A DNA stretch of 41,333 nucleotides, taken from Lingula anatina. Taxonomy: Eukaryota; Brachiopoda; Lingulata; Lingulida; Lingulidae. Where the stretch lies: assembly GCF_001039355.2 (NCBI RefSeq), contig NW_019775428.1, positions 223,792 through 265,124 of the forward strand. Reading direction: 5' to 3'. This document shows, in pieces, positions 34,466 through 41,333 of this stretch. The position numbers and the translations under genes were made by a program. How positions within the stretch are numbered: position 1 is the first letter of the stretch; each line of letters begins with the position of its first letter. A model generated the notes under the pieces. That model was not told where the DNA came from and searched no databases. It worked only from the letters and a program-made list of their open reading frames with translations.

Positions 34466-34519
34466 TGATTTTAGATATTTTGAAGCATGTAAAAATCTTT
34501 ACGGAATTCTTCCAACTTA

Positions 34520-34826
34520 GGGAGCATTCACATCGAGAAAAGCCGGGGTCTAGTAAGGTTGCAAACTAAATATGGTGGATCTACATGTAAGAGAAACCGC
34601 TTAATCCTGTAATGGTTTCTCTGCCTCTCACACGTCTCCCCACGCGTCGTCCCTGGACCGGTTGAATTGAGCCAAGATTTAATAACTGTGCCCCTGCAGG
34701 GACGACGCGAGGGGAGGCGTGTGAGAGGCAGAGAGACCAGTAATGGATCAAGCTGTCTTCCTTTCATGTAGGTCTGCCATATTTAGGCCTTACATGACCT
34801 TGGCTCTTCTCGATGTGAATGCTTCC
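34520..34826. mobile_element. 307-bp foldback MITE flanked by TA
   Basis: The arms extend about 135 bp, from GGGAGCATTCACATCGAGAA inward through 'aaatatgg.gga.ctacatg' and 'ctctgcctctcacacg', with a short loop near 34670-34690. A TA dinucleotide flanks both ends, as for Tc1/mariner-type elements. It resembles family 2 in the 'ctaaatatgg' motif and the purine-rich GGAGGCG block. It lies between the convergent zinc-finger and mTERF genes. Confidence 0.8.
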
Positions 34827-35343
34827 TACCAGAGAATGGTTACGTATAATAGGGCAATACATTCTCTTCTAGGAATAAACTGGGTGATTTTGCAGAAATT
34901 TCCACTTGAAGTAACCAAAAAATAAAGAAAAATGTCTGTGAATATCTAATGAGAAAATTCTCTGTCCCTGCTAGAGATTAGGGAAAACATCCATACAGTA
35001 TGCAGTTTAATGACAGTTATTAAAATTTTTATTGCCTTCAGATGATATGATAGATGAACTGTAAGGAATGGACTGGGAAGCACAACTATAACATTATGAA
35101 ACATTACAAGCACATGATAAAAGATCAACACTTAAATATAATCTTTTGACTGTCAGTATTGTTTTTCGGTCTAAGTACAATACTTAAGTTCATGAAATGT
35201 AACAAAAAATACATATTATAAATAAACTAAAAAAAAAAAAAAAAATCAGCTAATGTGAAGTGAAATATGGGTGCAATTTCCGTTTCCAAATATTCTTTAA
35301 ACATTTATTAAACATAATAAAAAACATTTCAATTGCTACTTAA
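34827..35343. other. Convergent spacer; mTERF polyadenylation signal
   Basis: The spacer lies between convergent genes. A minus-strand AATAAA (35304-35309) is 35-40 bp beyond the mTERF stop codon and probably serves it. An A run is at 35230-35245. Nothing else seen. Confidence 0.5.
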
Positions 35344-37425
35344 TTATTTCTTGCTTTTCTTTTTAACTTGTAAACAGCTAAAATTTTTGTCCACTTGGCT
35401 CAAGTAAAGGATGGCATTGAGCAATCTTTGTGGCGTTTTTTCCCACTTTGTGTAAGGTTGAAGCTCTGCCCTAGAGGGCGCTGCCTCCACATACTTGGAC
35501 AAAATGGTGGGATGAATATCCAAGATAAAGAGACAGGCTTCAATGTCACGAACATTAAAACCCTTCGATTTCAGATAACTGAAGTTCTCTCGTATTTCCC
35601 ATGAGGGGCGATCAGTCCTTAAATATGACTTGTCTTTAAACTGAGGCCAAGTAGCAGGTGCTACAGGCAGTATGTACAATTCCTCATTCTCCTTAATATA
35701 AACAAAAAGACTCCGTTTAATAATTGGTAAATGTTTGTAATGTGTCTGATACAAAACCTCCTTCATGGAGATGTTATTCCAGATCCTTTCCCTAACCAAT
35801 CCATGGTAAGCTGTCTCAAGCCTCTCAGAACTTGCTTTCAGTAACGACCTGCCCTGGTCCAGAACAGCCTCGGGAAGGGCATCCTGGACAAATGGCAGAT
35901 CAATCCTGTGTCTGGCAGTGGTAGGCAAACATTTATTGTAATAACGGCAGTGCCGCTGAATCTCTTCATGGGGAATTTTGAAGTAGTTCTCAATGAAGTC
36001 TACTGGAAACAAGTCGGTCAGTAATGCAGGTAGATTGCCAGCAGTTTTAAAATCTTCCTCGTGTTTTTTGAACCATTCCTGCACTTGGTCAACCTTAAGC
36101 ATATTCACCTGGTCAATTTTAGCCTTCAGTAAATCTACAGTGCAGCCAGCTCTCCTGAGGATTGTAAGCTTTGTATCCATGGCAGCCATATCAACCACTG
36201 GCTTTAATGGTTTAAAATGCTCTGGCACAATGTCAGACAAACTGATCCCTAATTTCTCTGCCAAGTACGACATCAAGGAGGTATGGTTCCCCATTGCTGC
36301 ATAGTGCTGCAAACAGCATGGCTTAGTAATCCCTGAGGCCCAAGTCAAACCTAAAGGATGGACGTGGAGGTTGGCATTTTGAAGCCTTTCGTGGCGGTCA
36401 TCTATTGAACTGTTCACATACTGTAAAACGTAAGGGTATTCTAAGATATCAGCCAAGGTACACCCCATTTTGAGAAGTTTGTCTAATTTGTTGCTAATTT
36501 CTTTATCCTTGTTAGGTTTGTCATTACTTTCATGGTTTTTGTCGACAATAAGTTCAAATCCTTTTGTTAATTCTTGCACTATATACTGAAATGAAAATGG
36601 AAAGAATTCTATTTAGATTTAAAACTAAATAGAATATACAATGGCATATCATACTCAACAATTGTAATACAATTGGTATGTTTTAAATATTTTTGAAACA
36701 TTTCATTTGGTTTACAAAGGCACATAATCAACCTGACTCAGTGTTTTTTATACCTTTAAACATCAAGAGTTACTTTTATAGTGAAATATATGCATATGTA
36801 GAAGCCACCCAACTCAAATATAAAGATTATTGGCTCATGTGGAAAGCTGATAATCCATACTACACATGAAATAGTTTTGTTTACCTTAAAGCCAGTCCTG
36901 ACTTGGGGACTTTTGACAAGTATTGAAATATAATAATAATGATTATCATGGTGAAACTAAATTAATAAACAAATGTAGGATTAGCTTCAACCTTTTTCTC
37001 ACCTCTTTCTCATCATCACTCTGAATGTTACGGGCTTTAAGATACATCTCCTTACTAAAGTTAAAATCTTTCCTTAACCTCAGTTTGAAAGTTTCTTTGG
37101 GTTTCACTGCATCTGTTTGCAGCTCTTGTGAAGAAAGCAAAGCACTTTCCCATGGAGGCTGAAATCTGTTGGAGTCAAGAATTTGGGTAGGCTTTGGTGT
37201 AGCATTGTTCTCTGTCTGAGGTTTAACATTTGGCACAGTTTGTCCTTTGTCATCTGCGAATTCCTTGCCATTAGGTTCCTGATCACGTGTCTTTGTTGTA
37301 CTGAGGATGTGAAATGTGCGGGACGGATATATGATAGCAGGAGGTAACCTGGATTTGGCGGAGCGCCTCGCTGTCATTGTCAAGACTCCTACCAGAGTCA
37401 GTTCTGGGAGAAGTTTCTGTATCAT
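35344..37425 (-). CDS. mTERF-family mitochondrial protein (mTERF5-like)
   Basis: The minus-strand coding exons 37425-37003 and 36585-35344 join in phase 0 (GAAAGAG|gtgaga ... tttcag|TATATAGTG), giving 554 aa. The start is Met-Ile-Gln-Lys at 37425, just inside an exon whose acceptor (CTCTCCAG) precedes 37460, so a 5' UTR exon lies further upstream. The first 48 residues are basic with no acid between residues 9 and 47. PSRTF|HI fits an R-3 mitochondrial cleavage site. Degenerate helical repeats follow, such as LKMGCTLADILEYPYVL and LKSKGFNVRDIEACLFILDIHPTIL, in the leucine/glycine/proline spacing of mTERF repeats. Family members bind mitochondrial nucleic acid and act in transcription termination or ribosome assembly. 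It is longer than typical mTERF1-4 proteins (about 380-420 aa). The mTERF5 label is a guess; family membership is reasonably firm. Confidence 0.7.
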
Positions 37426-37460
37426 CTTGACTTCAGCTCGTGGTACACATACATGTAGCC

Positions 37461-37928
37461 CTGGAGAGAAAAATATCATGTAAATTTTAAGATAATATAA
37501 GGGCGTGTGTACATAGCAGTGGTATTGTGTACTTCTACTTCACTATAGTCCTATACTACTACTACTACTACTAACACTTATTATAGTACTGTTCAAAAAA
37601 AGTAGCTTAAATTTCGTTCATACACATGGAGCTATTAGTGTCAGATTGTTTTTGTGAACGCTGGAATCTCAGACATGAAACATTTGGGGAAGAGAATGAC
37701 AAGGAATAAAACCATAAGCTTAAGATCCTTGCGAAACAAAAGGGCATATAATACCACTTTTCAGTGTTCTTACCATGATCAATCTATTAGGTCGTGCGTC
37801 GAACACGTGAAGACAAGAGTGACGGAAGCTGGGTTACATAAACCGGAAATTCAAAAACTTGTGATTTGGTTCCTCTTGGTCGGTCTCTTCATATCGGTGA
37901 CGATAATTAGCAATTTTTAACCGTGTCA
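37461..37928. promoter_or_regulatory. Divergent intergenic region between mTERF-like gene and thymidylate kinase
   Basis: About 0.47 kb separates the mTERF exon acceptor (minus) from the first in-frame ATG of thymidylate kinase (plus). Both 5' UTRs and a shared promoter probably lie here. It contains an ACT trinucleotide run (37553-37573). It also contains an 81-codon frame (37675-37920), described separately. Confidence 0.4.
37675..37920 (+). other. 81-codon open frame just upstream of thymidylate kinase
   Basis: Starts at ATG 37675 and stops at TAA 37920, eight bases before ATG 37929 of the next frame. The N-terminal part is basic (KHLGKRMTRNK, RSLRNKRAY) and the C-terminus is one hydrophobic segment (LVIWFLLVGLFISVTII), the layout of a tail-anchored protein. 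I do not recognise it. It may be chance, an upstream ORF or a small membrane protein. Confidence 0.25.
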
Positions 37929-40088
37929 ATGTTTGGTTTTCCCGCGAAAATAAGGTGTATCAGGTCAAGACTTGCCCCCGTCGCCACTAGGAAATATTGC
38001 GTGGGTGCCAATTTTAAAGGATCAAGAAAAAAATCAACCATGGGAAGGGGCTCACTGATCGTGTTTGAGGGCTGTGACCGCGCAGGAAAATCCACGCAGT
38101 GTGTAAAGTTAGTCGAAGCGCTGGAGAATTCGGGGACACCTGCTAAACTTTGGCGCTTCCCAGGTAACTGATTTATGTTAAGGTGCTGGTGCTATAAAGA
38201 TTGCTTCTTGTTTAGGTTTTAATATTGCTGAAGGCGAATGAGCACGTCTCTGATCAGGATTGTTGTCATTTACCAGCTGTATCACTCGATACTGATGTCA
38301 AGTCAGTAATTGATCGTATTAACCCATTACAGCGACGTCATATTTGCTCCGTAACACTAGTCCCGCGGCCATGCTGGAGGGAATGAACGACGGGGAATCG
38401 TAGGGGTAACATAGGTGAACCAAATAAAATAAAATAAACTTCATATCGCGATCAAGTACACCAAAAGGAAAAGGATATATACAAGCTAAAGCTTCAGCTG
38501 ATCAGCAGGATCGACCAATATGAACTCAAGACAGTCTAAAAACGTGAAATCCTACCAAATGCTATTAATCCAACATCGTGTTGTCAGAAGATAGTTCAGT
38601 TATCTTGTACTTTGTTTTTCTTGTTCATTGGGTAATAACAGTTATAGTTTGAGAGAATTTAATGTGTAATCATAAGTTTAACCTTACATAGAAGCAACCT
38701 TTTTCATAAAGGATAGATATAAGGAGAAATTTGAGCTGATCATCACGATAAACACTTGTGGACTCAAGGAAGAATGTATGCAAGATTGTCTTATGACATG
38801 AAATATTGCTGTCAGTTATGACTTATCTCTACATCGTGAAGCTGTCAGAAATTATTTCAGCATTCTTGTACTTAATATTGGTTCATTAGAAAGTACATGT
38901 AACAAGACTGTTGTTTGAGAGAGTTTAATATTCACCATGAAAGCAACCAATCATATAAGCAACATTGTTAGCATTTTTATTATTAGTTCAGTCATTCACA
39001 GAAGCATTTATTAGGCACTACAAATATCCTCAAACCTTAGTTTAAGTAGGACTTAGAGGATGGGAATTTGCCATGGGACTATACACTTGATATCAGTGGA
39101 GCAATAGAAACTATGTCAATGATGAAAAAGACGTGTCCTTTGTATCAAAATAAAGCTGGTGAGTTGTGTTGTAAATAAGTCTTCAAAATACATCTACTGT
39201 CATAAAAAGTAATGTATCAAACAGATTTTATAAAATTTAATATACCATTTGCATTGAGAATATTTTGCTAGGTATTCAGTGAACAAAATTCATATATTTT
39301 AAATTTACTTTAAAACTGCAATATCAGGTATTTCTTATTCTCTTTATTTTAAAATGTAAAGCCGAACTATATTGGGATTTTCAGATGCTATTGTTTATAC
39401 AGAAAAAAAGTATGCAGAACATTTTGGAAGCCTATTATATATACAGTGTAGGTTCCTGTATAGGAATTCCAACTACAGCTGGAACAGAGGAAATCCTTTC
39501 TGAACATGCACACAGAGGCCACTACTAATAATTATTTTTTCAGCAATATGCCTGAGTGTGTTTTGTAAAAATAAAAACCAAGAAGTTCAAACAAACTCCT
39601 TGTAAACTGACAGTACCCTGTAAAGCAACACATTGTTAGATCCATACAAGAAAAAGGAGCCTATTTGTAGATAAACAATCGATTGTGTTTAGACTCAAAA
39701 TAAATTTTAAAAAAATCCAGTCAGAATTGCAATTCTGAGGAAATCAATACAGTGCGTGTAATCCCTTAAATTACTATGTAATAACAACTTGGTCATTTCA
39801 TTTTCAACATGTATGTTAAACTTCCTTCTTTGTGACCCTAATCAATTAGCACACAGTACTGATACATGTAATGTATGCATGACATTATTACTAGTTACTA
39901 TATTTGCGTATACTTTGTGTATATTGTTAACAAAATCGGTTGCTTCGATCCAGGTTTAGAAATCTCTTCTCAATGTTTCAGATCGTGGGACAGCAATAGG
40001 GGGTATTATCAGTCAGTATCTAGAGAAGAAGTGTGAACTGGAGGACCATGCAGTACATCTATTATTCTCAGCTAACAGATGGGAGGCC
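37929..40088 (+). CDS. DTYMK: Thymidylate kinase, first two coding exons
   Basis: Phosphorylates dTMP to dTDP with ATP. Exon 1 ends at 38163 (CCCAG|gtaact) and exon 2 is 39982-40088 (tttcag|ATCG ... GAGGCC|gtgtca). From Met 38040 the protein reads [20 protein letters not shown], containing the P-loop (GCDRAGKST). After [20 protein letters not shown] it reaches [18 protein letters not shown], matching animal thymidylate kinases in order and phase. The lid and C-terminal exons lie right of the window. The frame is also open from ATG 37929, adding 37 residues (in-frame stop at 37908). These are rich in Arg/Lys, lack Asp/Glu, and contain TRKY|C, an R-3-type cleavage context. A second, mitochondrial isoform is therefore possible. 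The canonical start is probably 38040, the longer form being inference. Confidence 0.88.
38164..39981 (+). other. Thymidylate kinase intron 1
   Basis: AT-rich intron of about 1.8 kb without further exons, repeats or palindromes that I could recognise. Confidence 0.6.
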
Positions 40089-40205
40089 GTGTCAGTATTT
40101 GTCAGTAGATGAACTAATAGAACATCAACATGGCCTTCTCAGTTAGATTGTTCATGGTTCCAAGACTTTATATCTTGTAATGTTTTAGGGATAACAGTCA
40201 CTTAA

Positions 40206-40539
40206 AGGGATAATAACTCTTCGTTTTGGCCCAAAAATGAATTTTCCTGGAGTAAAGAACAATTTTCCCATACTTACCAATGATTAATGAATCTATTTTT
40301 ACATTCAAAGTTAGTCCCTGGTTTTTTTTCTAAAAAGTTTTTTTGTTATAATCTCTTAAGAGATTATAACAGAGTATAGCCATCAATGGAGGTCACGTGG
40401 TCTAAAGACAAGCTCAGACATCAGAATGACAGCTATAACTGACGTTTTTGTGGTAAAACAAAATATAATATATTTCTATGAGTTCTTCACAATGTTTTTA
40501 TTGTGAAATATAGATCTCATACGAAGAGTTATTATCCCT
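40206..40539. mobile_element. 334-bp TTAA-flanked TIR element in thymidylate kinase intron 2
   Basis: Terminal repeats AGGGATAATAACTCTTCG are perfect and flanked by TTAA on both sides (40202-40205 and 40540-40543). TTAA is the target duplication of piggyBac-type transposons. No transposase. A decayed relative lies at 5780-6075. Confidence 0.8.
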
Positions 40540-40977
40540 TTAATTTGGAACATATATTCTCTCTAGTCTGTACACCAGAATAAAACAACTATCATATCTA
40601 CTAAAGGACAATACTAAAGGTGAAAAATTTAGATACTGGGTACGCAGTAGGCTGTAAAGGGTTAGAGGTAAATTATTCGGTCAAGTTTAAGAGAGGGTTT
40701 ACAGTGTAGGGAGACAAGTCTATATTTAACCTCCAGATATAAAGAATTAACGGATAATGCTGGCTCCATGGTAATGGGAGTGGTGATTCCTCTTTCATCT
40801 CTTTTCACTCAAAGACACCGTGTGATAAAAAAGAGCCAAGCACAAAAGGTGGCATATCTCCATTCTGTACATGATTTGTATGCTAAATGTTTGCACAAGC
40901 ATTTTGTATTTTATGTAGTTTCATTTTTATTATGTACAGACACAGATGTGTCTGTACATATTGCCATCACCTGCGTC

Positions 40978-41026
40978 TGTCGTCGCCGTCGCCGTCGCCG
41001 ATCATGTCGCCGTCGCCGTCGCCGTG
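40978..41026. repeat. (CGCCGT)n tract
   Basis: Imperfect CGTCGC/CGCCGT hexamer repeats interrupted once by ATCATGT. The Arg-rich frame across it is an artefact. Confidence 0.85.
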
Positions 41027-41108
41027 CACTTTCAGCGTTACCACCATAAGTGGAAGACAGTTTTACTTTTTGGCTTTATATTTACAGAGCTGACTAATAT
41101 TCATAAAA

Positions 41109-41333
41109 CGCAGGTCAAGTTCGAAAATCAGCATGATCGGGCCATTATTGTAGAATTTATGCTGTTTTTTCACTTTTTAGCATATATGCAACACTGTTAA
41201 CACATTTCAAGGAAAACTGATAGGCCTGTTGTCATGAAACTCACAGGAGAAATCAGTCTTACAAAAACGCAGGTCAAGTTCGAAAATCGGCATGATCGGG
41301 CCACCATTTTACTAGTTATGCTGTTTTTTTCAC
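41109..41333. repeat. Tandem repeat with 159-bp period, cut by the window edge
   Basis: A block starting CGCAGGTCAAGTTCGAAAAT at 41109 recurs at 41268 with few differences and runs off the right end. Only one full period and the start of a second are visible. It lies in the thymidylate kinase intron. Confidence 0.75.

Noticed and set aside
37654-37674. GTG start for the frame upstream of thymidylate kinase
   Set aside because: GTG starts are not expected in animal nuclear genes; the first ATG is at 37675.
40768-41200. Arg-rich and Val/Ala-rich frames, possible thymidylate kinase exon 3
   Set aside because: They come from the (CGCCGT)n tract and tandem repeat; no lid or DRY-type motif of thymidylate kinase is present.
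1-41333. tRNA, rRNA or CRISPR arrays
   Set aside because: Looked for tRNA B-box-like GGTTCGA contexts and regular spacer arrays; the GTTCGAACCC at about 27409 lies in a transposon remnant without a cloverleaf, and the tandem repeats have no unique spacers.

Overview
The window is invertebrate animal nuclear DNA. Coding exons are interrupted by canonical GT/AG introns, and AT-rich spacers are packed with short non-autonomous transposons, microsatellites and homopolymers. The identifiable genes (a DUF229 cluster, a C2H2 zinc-finger gene, an mTERF-family gene and thymidylate kinase) are all metazoan types. Single Ns suggest a draft assembly. The phylum cannot be fixed from sequence alone; a marine deuterostome or lophotrochozoan is a reasonable guess.

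Left part (1-28.2 kb): a locally duplicated family of DUF229 proteins, which are predicted type II membrane enzymes of the alkaline-phosphatase/sulfatase fold. Each complete gene has two coding exons, joined inside one glycine codon. Four members are visible: the last 66 codons of copy A (+, 2-202); an orphan 5' exon of copy B (+, 6758-7599) with no 3' exon after it; complete copy C (+, exons 14234-15069 and 15376-16525, 661 aa); and complete copy D in inverted orientation (-, exons 23587-22752 and 21170-20021, 661 aa). Flanking non-coding sequence is duplicated with them, so the array arose by segmental duplication, including one inversion. The copies are mosaics, which points to gene conversion.

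Middle (28.2-30.7 kb): no gene recognised.

Right part (30.7-41.3 kb): three single-copy-looking genes. An eight-finger C2H2 protein lies on + (a proposed exon at 30755-30859 and a large exon at 31630-34011). An mTERF-family mitochondrial protein lies on - (coding exons 37425-37003 and 36585-35344, 554 aa). The first two coding exons of thymidylate kinase lie on + (to 38163, and 39982-40088); the gene runs off the right edge. The last two genes are head to head across about 0.5 kb, and each opens with a sequence resembling a mitochondrial presequence.

Mobile DNA: several MITE families can be delimited by terminal inverted repeats and target-site duplications. They include four elements of 166-173 bp with exact or near-exact 5-bp duplications, a 553-bp element with a 6-bp duplication, a 307-bp TA-flanked foldback, and a TTAA-flanked 334-bp element. 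There are also two dead LINE fragments and a cluster of ten GCATTTTGCAAC-like motifs inside nested palindromes.
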